From Cypionkella psychrotolerans (GTDB lineage: Bacteria > Pseudomonadota > Alphaproteobacteria > Rhodobacterales > Rhodobacteraceae), in NCBI RefSeq assembly GCF_001294535.1, contig NZ_LGIC01000061.1, positions 186,001-250,000 on the forward strand: 64,000 nt of DNA. The letters are read 5' to 3'. Under the pieces are notes generated by a model. That model was not told the DNA's origin, did no database searches, and saw only the letters and a program-made list of their open reading frames with translations. Below are positions 8,868 to 16,442 of the stretch, one piece after another (the stretch's first letter is position 1; every line of letters begins with the position of its first letter). The translations under genes were made by a program, and so were the position numbers.

Positions 8868-9899
8868 ATGAGCCGCAAACGCATCGGGTTTTTCACCCGC
8901 GCCTTGGATGACGCCCCGCCCGCTGCGCGCTATCAGCTTGCTGCAGCCCAGATCCGCCATGCCGAAGCCCTTGGTTATCATTCGGCTTGGGTGGCACAGC
9001 ACCATTTCAATGGGGTAGAGGGCGGTTTGCCCTCGCCTTTCCCGTTCCTGTCCTATGTCGCCGCGCAAACCTCTCGCATCCGGTTGGGTACTGGGGTGGT
9101 GACGCTGACGATGGAGGACCCGGTGCGCGTGGCCGAAGACGCAAGTGTGACCGATGCGCTGTCGGGCGGGCGGCTGGAACTGGGCGTAGGATCGGGCGGC
9201 ACGCCTGCGAATTTCGTGACCTTCGGGCGGGATTTCGCAGAGCGGCGTAGGGTGTATGACGCGCATCTGGCGGCGTTGCGCAAGGCTTGGGCGGGCGATG
9301 CTTTGCCGGGGGATAATCGGCTTTATCCTGCGGCCGATGGATTGGAGCGGCGGGTGTGGCAGGCGACGTTCTCCACGGGCGGCGGTATCAAGGCCGGGCA
9401 GGAGGGCGATGGCTTGCTGTTGTCGCGCACGCAGCCTCGGCCCAAGGATACGCCGTTTGCGAGCCTTGCCGATCTGCAGCTGCCGATCGTTGAAGCCTAT
9501 CACGTCAATCTGCCCTCGGGTGTTTCACCGCGTATTCTGGCCTCGCGCTCGGTGTTCGTGGCGGATAACCGGGCCGAAGCGCGGGCTCTGGCTGAGGCTG
9601 GTTTGCGTAAGGTTGCCCAGCATTTCCAATCGGTTGGGCATGTCTTTCCCGGCGATACGCTGGATGATCTGATCTTCGCGATGGACAGCCATGTTGGCAC
9701 GCCGGAGGAGGTGGCGGAGTCTTTGGCCGCCGACCGGGTGCTGGACCATGCCACCGAAATTGCGGTGCAGGTCCATTCGATAGACCCGCCGCATGACTTC
9801 ATCCTGCGCTCGATTGAATTGTTCGCCGCGCAGGTCGCCCCAGCTTTGGGCTGGATCGACCCGCCCTATCCGGCGCGGCTGCGGACTGCTGCTGTTTAA
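8868..9899 (+). CDS. Luciferase-like flavin-dependent monooxygenase (KPN_01858-like)
   Basis: The 343-residue protein belongs to the bacterial luciferase-like (LLM) class, which uses reduced FMN supplied by a separate reductase. The N-terminal barrel motifs are clear: HAEALGYHSAWVAQHHF (near residues 32-48), SRIRLGTGVVTLTMEDPVRV and SGGRLELGVGSGG. No reductase gene is adjacent. It lies inside the ABC transporter operon and is followed by two AhpD/CMD-fold genes, the conserved arrangement of the KPN_01858/Avi_7169/Avi_7170 families. The likely theme is import of a small molecule followed by flavin-dependent oxidation and handling of a peroxide or thiol intermediate. The substrate is unknown. 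Confidence 0.88.
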   Translation: MSRKRIGFFTRALDDAPPAARYQLAAAQIRHAEALGYHSAWVAQHHFNGVEGGLPSPFPFLSYVAAQTSRIRLGTGVVTLTMEDPVRVAEDASVTDALSGGRLELGVGSGGTPANFVTFGRDFAERRRVYDAHLAALRKAWAGDALPGDNRLYPAADGLERRVWQATFSTGGGIKAGQEGDGLLLSRTQPRPKDTPFASLADLQLPIVEAYHVNLPSGVSPRILASRSVFVADNRAEARALAEAGLRKVAQHFQSVGHVFPGDTLDDLIFAMDSHVGTPEEVAESLAADRVLDHATEIAVQVHSIDPPHDFILRSIELFAAQVAPALGWIDPPYPARLRTAAV

Positions 9900-9920
9900 G
9901 TTTTGAAGGAAGGAATCCAC

Positions 9921-10541
9921 ATGACCACCTTGATTGATCGCCTTGTCGGCATTGACCCCGGATCACCGCTGGACAGCAGCTTTGCCGCACGCAGCGAGGC
10001 GCGAGGGCAGGCGGAGCGGAGCTATCAACTGCTGCTGCATCCGGTTGATGCAGGGGCGGTTTCGCTGCTGGAACGCCATGCCGTCGCGGCATTTGTCGCG
10101 GTGCTGCATGATCAGCCGGAAACCCGCGAGCATTATCGGGCGCTGTTAGAGCGCAGCGATACGGGTGGGATTGCGGCAGTGGTTTTGCGGGAGGCTGAGG
10201 GGGCACGGGCAAATGGCCCCTATGGTCGCTTCCCGAAAGGCCCGCTGTCTGTTGAAGATCGCGTCGGCCTGATTTACCGCGTCGCCTCCGAGGTTCGGGC
10301 GGTGTTGGGGGATCGGCTTTCTGCCGCTTTGGAACAGGCGCATCTGTTGGTGCTACATCCGCGTGATGCCTCGCAGGCGGGGCTGCAGGGCTTGCTGGAT
10401 GCGGGCTGGACCACCACGGGTATCGTTGTGCTGTCGCAGCTTGTGGCGTTCCTCAGCTTTCAAATCCGTGTCGTCTCTGGCCTGCGCGCCGTTGCTGCCG
10501 CCGCCGTCTCCCATCGTGCCACCACTGCCATTCCTGCGTGA
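9921..10541 (+). CDS. CMD-domain protein (Avi_7170-like)
   Basis: This 206-residue protein of carboxymuconolactone-decarboxylase/AhpD fold is placed here by context and length. It lacks the CxxC pair of true alkylhydroperoxidases, so it may be a non-catalytic partner of the next protein. The start is the ATG at 9921, preceded by the good ribosome site GAAGGAAGGA; an upstream in-frame TTG at 9903 lies within that site. The stop is seven bases from the next start, which implies joint expression. Biochemical role unknown. Confidence 0.75.
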   Translation: MTTLIDRLVGIDPGSPLDSSFAARSEARGQAERSYQLLLHPVDAGAVSLLERHAVAAFVAVLHDQPETREHYRALLERSDTGGIAAVVLREAEGARANGPYGRFPKGPLSVEDRVGLIYRVASEVRAVLGDRLSAALEQAHLLVLHPRDASQAGLQGLLDAGWTTTGIVVLSQLVAFLSFQIRVVSGLRAVAAAAVSHRATTAIPA

Positions 10542-10548
10542 GGATACT

Positions 10549-11160
10549 ATGACCGATACCGTGATCACCCACCCCGACAATCATGAGCCCACAAGCTTCA
10601 GCGCCGATGAACTAGGCTGGCTGCCGTGGTTGCAGCCCTTGGCCGAGGCCGATCTGACCGAGCAGCATTGGGCCGGGTTGGTGGATAAATCCCGCGCGAA
10701 ATCCGAGTATTTCATGCTGCTGGCGCATGACCCGGAAGTTTTGGGCGCACGCACCCGTACCGATAAGGACATTTTTTACAACACCAAGGGCGGGCTGCCT
10801 CGGGCCGAGCGGGAACTGGCTGCCGCTGCGGTATCGCGGTTGAATGGCTGCATCTTCTGCGCCTCGGTTCATGCGCGCTTTGCGATTCACCATCTGAAAC
10901 GCGCCGATGAGGTGACTGTGCTGCTGGACGAGGGCATTCCCTCGCCGCTGCGTGGGCGCAATGGCGCGGTGGTTTCGGCTGCTGCGGCTTTGTCGCAGAC
11001 GCCGCCCGGCTTCAGTGCCGCCAATGCGGCGAGCCTGTTGGACACCGGATTTGATGTGCAAGAGCAGGTCGATCTGGTGTTGTCGGCCGCGTTTTTCAAC
11101 TGGGCCAACCGCCTGATGCTGTCGATTGGTGAGCCAACCCCTGCAGCCGCCTTGGTCTAG
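10549..11160 (+). CDS. Alkylhydroperoxidase-domain protein (Avi_7169-like)
   Basis: The 203-residue AhpD-fold protein keeps the full redox motif: a Glu (AERELAAAAV), then C-I-F-C and a His three residues later (GCIFCASVHARF). This is the E-x7-CxxC-x3-H pattern of peroxidases and disulfide reductants of the family. It should act in the cytoplasm, probably as a thiol peroxidase or decarboxylase-like partner of the luciferase-like enzyme upstream. It closes the operon; a hairpin follows nine bases after the stop. Confidence 0.8.
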   Translation: MTDTVITHPDNHEPTSFSADELGWLPWLQPLAEADLTEQHWAGLVDKSRAKSEYFMLLAHDPEVLGARTRTDKDIFYNTKGGLPRAERELAAAAVSRLNGCIFCASVHARFAIHHLKRADEVTVLLDEGIPSPLRGRNGAVVSAAAALSQTPPGFSAANAASLLDTGFDVQEQVDLVLSAAFFNWANRLMLSIGEPTPAAALV

Positions 11161-11168
11161 GGTGCCCA

Positions 11169-11197
11169 AACTCGGCTGGGTGAATGCCCGCCGAGTT
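11169..11197 (+). terminator. Hairpin after the LLM/AhpD operon
   Basis: Stem AACTCGGC (11169-11176) pairs with GCCGAGTT (11190-11197), and an inner GGG/CCC extends it past a one-base bulge. There is no strong T run after it, so it is a probable rather than certain terminator. The rest of the 283-base gap before the AraC gene shows no ORF or RNA gene that I recognise. Confidence 0.55.
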
Positions 11198-11443
11198 CGG
11201 CCGCAAAGGCTGATTCTTTCGCCGCCGCCGCCGCCTGATCACTGCAGCCTTCAGCGAAGCATCGCAATATTGTGGCCGAACTTCGCGCCAAATCGGCAAA
11301 AAAGTATCATCTGACGCATCCTGCCGTAGTAGTCTGCCCCGTGTTACCCTGTTACCTTTGTCAAACGCCACGGAGAAACCTGCCGGGCAAGACGACGCAA
11401 TCACCGGGCCTTGAGTCTGGATTTGCGCAGGGAGGAGACGCGG

Positions 11444-12325
11444 ATGAAACCGGATCTAGAGGTCGTCCAAATCGGGCGGTCGGAATCTTTCAAGGCCTGG
11501 GCGCATGGCTATCCGTATCACACGGTGCGCTGGCATTTTCACCCGGAATACGAAATTCATCATGTGGTGGCGACGTCGGGCCATTATTTCGTCGGCGATT
11601 TCATTGGCAATTTTGAGCCGGGAAATCTCGTGCTGACCGGGCCGAACCTGCCACACAACTGGGTCAGCCATCTGGCCGAGGGCGAAAGCGTGCCGCTGCG
11701 GGGCCGGGTGTTGCAATTCACCGAAGACTTTATCGGCGATGCGATGGCACTGCTGCCGGAATTGGCCGCCTGTGAAGGGTTGCTGGAAACCAGCCGCCGG
11801 GGGGCTCTGTTCAGCCCGGCCACTGCCGAAGCCGCAGCGCCGATGTTGGCCGAACTTGTGACCGCGCAAGGCATCCGGCGGATTGAGGTGTTCATCGGAT
11901 TGCTGGGCCTGTTGCAGCGGGCCGAAGTGGCCACACTGACCTCGACAAGCTATCTGCCCGACCCTTCTGGCTTTATGTCTACGGGCATCAATGAGGCACT
12001 GGCCTATATCAACGCCAACCTGACCGAGCCGTTCACAGAAGGCGATCTAGCCGCGATTGCGGGGCTTTCGCCTTCGGCGTTTTCGCGCAGCTTTCGCCGC
12101 CATACCGGCCAAGCCTTGGTGAAATACGTCAACCGCTTACGGATAAATCTGGCCTGCCAATTGCTGATGGGTCGCGATGAGATGAAAATAACCGATGTGT
12201 GTTTCTCGTCTGGTTTCAACAACATATCCAACTTTAACCGGCAGTTTCAGGCGCAAAAGGGCATGACGCCCTCGCGGTTTCGGGACTTGCTGGCGGAGAA
12301 CCAACAAGGGGCCCTCGCGGCCTGA
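11444..12325 (+). CDS. AraC family transcriptional regulator of the polyol cluster
   Basis: The 293-residue protein has an N-terminal cupin-like sensor domain with metal-ligand-like histidines (RWHFHPEYEIHHVV, residues 24-37) and a C-terminal AraC DNA-binding domain with two helix-turn-helix units (LAAIAGLSPSAFSRSFRRHT and ITDVCFSSGFNNISNFNRQF). The start at 11444 follows a strong ribosome site GGGAGGAG; an earlier in-frame codon at 11411 has none. It precedes the sugar importer on the same strand, so it is probably the activator of that operon, responding to the imported pentitol or pentulose. Confidence 0.9.
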   Translation: MKPDLEVVQIGRSESFKAWAHGYPYHTVRWHFHPEYEIHHVVATSGHYFVGDFIGNFEPGNLVLTGPNLPHNWVSHLAEGESVPLRGRVLQFTEDFIGDAMALLPELAACEGLLETSRRGALFSPATAEAAAPMLAELVTAQGIRRIEVFIGLLGLLQRAEVATLTSTSYLPDPSGFMSTGINEALAYINANLTEPFTEGDLAAIAGLSPSAFSRSFRRHTGQALVKYVNRLRINLACQLLMGRDEMKITDVCFSSGFNNISNFNRQFQAQKGMTPSRFRDLLAENQQGALAA

Positions 12326-12540
12326 GCCCATTCAGCCATAGGCCAAACCTGCGGGCAGGAGGAAATCCGCAGGCGCAACTTCTGGCGAAGATCCGGCTTT
12401 ACAGACGGCAATGGCCCGGTGGCAGAACCCTACTGCCCACGCAAGGCCGCGCTTAGCCTGATGACAAGCCGATAAGCCTCGGCGGTGCTGACCCGCGCCG
12501 GCGAGGTTCCATCAAAACCGGTCAACATGGAGGACGACCT

Positions 12541-13593
12541 ATGAAACTTTCTGCATCGCATCTGACGGGGGCCTTGGCGCTGTCGACTGCCCTGATTTCG
12601 GGCGCGGCTTTCGCGCAAACTGCTGGCACGGTGGCGTTTTTGATGCCCGACCAAGCCTCGACTCGTTACGAGCAGCACGATTTCCCCGGCTTTCAGGCCG
12701 AGATGAAAAAACTCTGCGCCGATTGCACGGTGATCTACCAAAACGCCACGGCGGACGCGGCACTGCAACAACAGCAGTTCAACTCGGTGATCACCCAAGG
12801 CGCGAAAGTCATCGTGCTGGACCCGGTCGACAGCAGTGCCGCCGCCGCGATGGTGGCGATTGCGCAAAGCCAAGGCGTCAAGGTGATCGCCTATGACCGC
12901 CCGATCCCGGACAAGCCCGCTGACTACTATGTTTCGTTTGATAACAAAGGTATCGGCAAGGCGATTGCGGAATCTTTGATGGCGCATCTGAAAGATCTGG
13001 GCCTGCCCACCGACAAGGGCGGCGTGTTGCAGATCAACGGCTCGCCCACCGATGCGGCAGCCGGGTTGATCAAAGATGGTATCCACGAGGGTATTGCTTC
13101 GTCGGGCTATGCCACCTTGGCCGAGTTCGATACCCCGGATTGGGCACCGCCGAAAGCACAGGAATGGGCAGCGGGGCAAATCACTCGGTTCGGGGCGGAT
13201 ATCATCGGTGTGGTGGCTGCGAATGACGGCACTGGCGGCGGTGCGGTTGCAGCGTTCAAAGCGGCGGGCGTTGATCCGGTGCCACCAGTGACGGGCAACG
13301 ATGCCACCTTGGCGGCGCTGCAGCTGATCATTGCAGGCGACCAGTACAACACGATTTCCAAACCTTCGGAAATCGTGGCTGCGGCTGCGGCCAATATCGC
13401 TGTGCAGTTCCTGAATGGCGAAACTCCGAAAGCCGAGATGAGCCTCTATGACACCCCGTCGCAGTTGTTCGTGCCCGCCGTTGTAACGCGCGAAAACCTG
13501 AAAGCCGAGATCATCGACAAGGGCATCCTGACCGCAGCAGAACTGTGTGTGGATCGCTATGCCGCTGGTTGCGCGGAGCTTGGCATCAAGTAA
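12541..13593 (+). CDS. Sugar ABC transporter substrate-binding protein (XylF-like)
   Basis: The 350-residue periplasmic protein of type-1 fold starts with a Sec signal peptide (cleavage after AFAQ near residue 24). It shows the pentose-binder blocks TRYEQHDFPGFQAEMKKL and YVSFDNKGIGKAIAESLM seen in XylF-like proteins. Its genes for ATPase, permease, dehydrogenase and kinase follow. The ATG is preceded by GGAGGACGACC. The 215-base upstream gap contains a short inverted repeat (CCTGCGG/CCGCAGG around 12350-12375) but no ORF. I infer that it binds ribitol, D-ribulose or a similar C5 compound rather than xylose because of the enzymes next to it. Confidence 0.88.
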   Translation: MKLSASHLTGALALSTALISGAAFAQTAGTVAFLMPDQASTRYEQHDFPGFQAEMKKLCADCTVIYQNATADAALQQQQFNSVITQGAKVIVLDPVDSSAAAAMVAIAQSQGVKVIAYDRPIPDKPADYYVSFDNKGIGKAIAESLMAHLKDLGLPTDKGGVLQINGSPTDAAAGLIKDGIHEGIASSGYATLAEFDTPDWAPPKAQEWAAGQITRFGADIIGVVAANDGTGGGAVAAFKAAGVDPVPPVTGNDATLAALQLIIAGDQYNTISKPSEIVAAAAANIAVQFLNGETPKAEMSLYDTPSQLFVPAVVTRENLKAEIIDKGILTAAELCVDRYAAGCAELGIK

Positions 13594-13603
13594 CCGCAAC
13601 CCC

Positions 13604-13643
13604 GCCGTCTGGGCCGCCCTCCCCGGCCCAGACGGCTTCTTTT
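13604..13643 (+). terminator. Strong hairpin between sugar-binding protein and ATPase
   Basis: A 12-bp perfect stem (13604-13615 with 13625-13636), 9-base loop, is followed by TTCTTTT. As at 5414-5446, it directly follows a binding-protein stop and probably limits read-through or protects the upstream message. Confidence 0.8.
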
Positions 13644-13662
13644 GATCTGAAAAGGAGCCGCC

Positions 13663-14472
13663 ATGTCGGACCGATCCCAGACCCGCAAAGCCCCCGGAGA
13701 GCTGCTGCTTTCCCTGCGCGGTATTTCCAAGAATTTCGGCGCGGTTTCGGCGCTGACCGATATCGACCTTGATATCCATGCAGGCGAGGTCGTGGCCTTA
13801 GTCGGCGACAATGGCGCTGGCAAATCGACGCTGGTGAAGGTTCTGGCCGGCGTGCATCAGGCCTCATCCGGCAGTATCGAATTTCAGGGCAAACCCGTGA
13901 CGATGGCCAGCCCCGCCGCGGCGCTGCACTTGGGCATTGCCACGGTGTTTCAGGATTTGGCGCTGTGCGAAAACCTGGACGTGGTGGCGAATATCTTTCT
14001 GGGGCAGGAATTGAACCCGCTGCGGCTGGATGAGGTCGCGATGGAGGTTCGGGCTTGGACCCTGCTGAATGAGTTGGCCGCGCGCATCCCTTCGGTGCGT
14101 GAGCCGATTGCGTCTTTGTCAGGTGGTCAGCGCCAAACCGTCGCGATTGCGCGGTCGCTGCTTCTGAACCCGAAGATCATCATGCTGGATGAGCCGACCG
14201 CCGCTTTGGGCGTGGCGCAGACTGCCGAGGTTTTGAACCTTGTCGAGCGGGTGCGCGATAAGGGTCTGGGCGTGATCATGATCAGCCATAACATGGAAGA
14301 CGTGCGCGCGGTGGCCGACCGTATCGTGGTGCTGCGCTTGGGGCGCAACAACGGTGTGTTTACGCCGGATGCCAGCAATCAAGAACTCGTCGGCGCCATC
14401 ACCGGGGCCACCGATAACGCCGTATCCCGCCGCGCCGAGCGGTTGCGTGAAGCCGCAGGAGAGCCGCTATGA
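13663..14472 (+). CDS. Sugar ABC transporter ATP-binding protein, single domain
   Basis: A 269-residue ATPase of the CUT2 class with only one nucleotide-binding domain, unlike the double-domain XylG/RbsA and like the FrcA type. Walker A is GDNGAGKSTLVK, the signature is SLSGGQRQT and Walker B is IIMLDEPTAAL. The ATG follows AAAGGAGCCGCC. It overlaps the permease gene by 4 bases (ATGA). As a single-domain protein it should work as a homodimer beneath the permease. Confidence 0.9.
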   Translation: MSDRSQTRKAPGELLLSLRGISKNFGAVSALTDIDLDIHAGEVVALVGDNGAGKSTLVKVLAGVHQASSGSIEFQGKPVTMASPAAALHLGIATVFQDLALCENLDVVANIFLGQELNPLRLDEVAMEVRAWTLLNELAARIPSVREPIASLSGGQRQTVAIARSLLLNPKIIMLDEPTAALGVAQTAEVLNLVERVRDKGLGVIMISHNMEDVRAVADRIVVLRLGRNNGVFTPDASNQELVGAITGATDNAVSRRAERLREAAGEPL

Positions 14473-15698
14473 GCCAAAACCTAGACCGCGCCGACGCGCG
14501 CGTGACACATGCCACCGGGCTTTCCGGCACCATCAAGGCGTTTATGGATCGGGTGAAATCCGGCGATCTGGGGTCTTTGCCCGTGGTCGTGGGCTTGGCG
14601 ATCATCTGGACGGTGTTCACCGCCCTAAACCCGATTTTCCTGTCGCCGAACAACCTTGTGAACCTGCTGTTTGATTGCTCCACCACCGGAGTGATCGCCT
14701 TGGGCATCGTCTGCGTGCTGATGCTGGGCGAGATTGATCTGTCGGTGGGCTCGATGAGCGGGGTGGGTTCTGCGCTGATCGGGGTGCTTTGGGTCAATCA
14801 GGGCGTGCCTTTGCCCGTGGCGATTGGCACTGCTGTGGCCTTGGGTGCGCTGATCGGCGCGGTTTATGCCACCCTGCGCAATCGCCTAGGGATGCCGAGT
14901 TTCGTCTCTACCCTGTCGGGGCTTTTGGCCCTGCTGGGCTTGCAGTTGTACATGCTGGGCGCAACCGGGTCGATCAACCTGCCGTATGGCTCGAAAATGG
15001 TTGAGTTCGGTCAGCTTTTGATCCTGCCGTCGTGGCTGTCTTATACTTTGGCGCTGATACCGGGGATTGTGATGCTGGTGGTGGGGCGGTCGACCAATGC
15101 GCGCCGTAGGGCGGCCAATCTGTCGGCGGGGTCGTCAACGGGGCTTTTTATCAAAGCCGTGCTGACCACCATCGCTTTGCTGGCGATCGTTGCCTACCTG
15201 TCGCTTGGCCGGGGTGTGCCGTGGATGTTTGCGCTGTTCGTCGCACTGGTTCTGGCGATGAATTATGCGCTGACTCGGACGCAGTGGGGCCGCTCGATGA
15301 AGGCCGTGGGCGGCAATGCCGAAGCGGCGCGGCGGGCGGGCATCAATGTGCGCGGCATCTATATCAGCGCATTTATGCTGTGCTCGGGGCTTGCGGCTTT
15401 GGGCGGCGTGCTGTCGGCAGCCCGGCTTGCCTCGTCCAGCCAACAGGCGGGCACCGGAGACGTCAACCTGAACGCTATTGCTGCGGCAGTGATCGGCGGC
15501 ACAAGCCTGTTCGGTGGCCGTGGCACCGCGTTCTCGGCACTGCTGGGGATCATCGTGATCCAGTCGATTGCCAATGGGCTGACCCTGCTGAACCTGTCCT
15601 CAAGCTTGCGCTACATGATCACCGGGGCGGTTCTGGCCATCGCCGTGATCGTCGACAGCCTTGCCCGTCAAAGCCGCGCCTCGCATGGCCGGGCTTAA
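14469..15698 (+). CDS. Sugar ABC transporter permease (XylH-like)
   Basis: A 409-residue membrane protein of the BPD_transp_2 family with about ten hydrophobic segments, long like XylH rather than RbsC. Family motifs include GEIDLSVGSMSG (near residue 80) and the ATPase-contact region GNAEAARRAGINVRGIYIS (near residue 285). It follows the ATPase gene with overlap and precedes the dehydrogenase by 14 bases, so import and catabolism are co-transcribed. Confidence 0.9.
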   Translation: MSQNLDRADARVTHATGLSGTIKAFMDRVKSGDLGSLPVVVGLAIIWTVFTALNPIFLSPNNLVNLLFDCSTTGVIALGIVCVLMLGEIDLSVGSMSGVGSALIGVLWVNQGVPLPVAIGTAVALGALIGAVYATLRNRLGMPSFVSTLSGLLALLGLQLYMLGATGSINLPYGSKMVEFGQLLILPSWLSYTLALIPGIVMLVVGRSTNARRRAANLSAGSSTGLFIKAVLTTIALLAIVAYLSLGRGVPWMFALFVALVLAMNYALTRTQWGRSMKAVGGNAEAARRAGINVRGIYISAFMLCSGLAALGGVLSAARLASSSQQAGTGDVNLNAIAAAVIGGTSLFGGRGTAFSALLGIIVIQSIANGLTLLNLSSSLRYMITGAVLAIAVIVDSLARQSRASHGRA

Positions 15699-15712
15699 TT
15701 TAGGAAGCTATC

Positions 15713-16441
15713 ATGTCGCATGAATTGGATGGAAAAGTGGCCGCCGTAACCGGGGCGGCCTCGGGGATCGGGCTGGAATGTGCGCGGTCTATGTTGGAGG
15801 CTGGGGCGAAAGTCGTGCTGATCGACCGCGCCGAGGACAAGCTGGTGGCGTTGTGTGCCGAGCTTGGCCCAAACGCCATCCCCTTGGTGATTGATCTCGC
15901 CAGCCCGGCGAGTGTGGCGACGATGATGCCGCAGATTTTGGCGAAGGCGGGGCAGTTGGATATTTTCCACGCCAATGCCGGGGCCTATGTCGGCGGCGAT
16001 GTGGTGACGGGTGATCCTGATGTGTGGGACCGGATGTTGAACCTGAACATCAATGCCTCGTTCCGCGCCGTGCAAGCCGTGTTGCCGCATATGGTGGAAC
16101 GCCAGACGGGTGACATTATCATGACCAGTTCCATCGCCGGGATTGTCCCGGTGGTGTGGGAGCCGATCTACACCGCGTCGAAATTCGCGGTGCAGGCGTT
16201 TGTGCATACCGTGCGCCGTCAGGTCGCCAAGCATGGCATCCGGGTGGGCGCGGTTTGTCCCGGCCCGGTGGTGACGGCTTTGCTGGATGATTGGCCGAAG
16301 GCGAAGATGGAGGAGGCGCTCGCCAATGGCAGCCTGATGATGCCGAAAGAAGTCGCCGATGCGGTCTTGTTCATGTTAACGCGCCCGCGCAATGTGACGA
16401 TCCGGGATCTGGTGATCCTGCCCAACTCGGTGGACCTATAG
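15713..16441 (+). CDS. Short-chain dehydrogenase, probable ribitol 2-dehydrogenase type
   Basis: The 242-residue classical SDR has the cofactor motif TGAASGIG (residues 15-22), NAG in [10 protein letters not shown], and the catalytic Ser-Tyr-Lys set in SSIAGIV ... YTASK. The acidic residue at the end of beta-2 (VLIDRAE) favours NAD over NADP. Lying between a pentose-type importer and a D-ribulokinase-like kinase, it most likely oxidises ribitol or another pentitol to D-ribulose. The kinase gene starts two bases after its stop. Substrate assignment is inference. Confidence 0.82.
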   Translation: MSHELDGKVAAVTGAASGIGLECARSMLEAGAKVVLIDRAEDKLVALCAELGPNAIPLVIDLASPASVATMMPQILAKAGQLDIFHANAGAYVGGDVVTGDPDVWDRMLNLNINASFRAVQAVLPHMVERQTGDIIMTSSIAGIVPVVWEPIYTASKFAVQAFVHTVRRQVAKHGIRVGAVCPGPVVTALLDDWPKAKMEEALANGSLMMPKEVADAVLFMLTRPRNVTIRDLVILPNSVDL

Positions 16442-16442
16442 C

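Noticed and set aside
12430-13779. A 449-codon minus-strand open frame opposite the sugar-binding protein
   Set aside because: The plus-strand gene has a signal peptide and family motifs; the antisense product is Arg/His-rich shadow.
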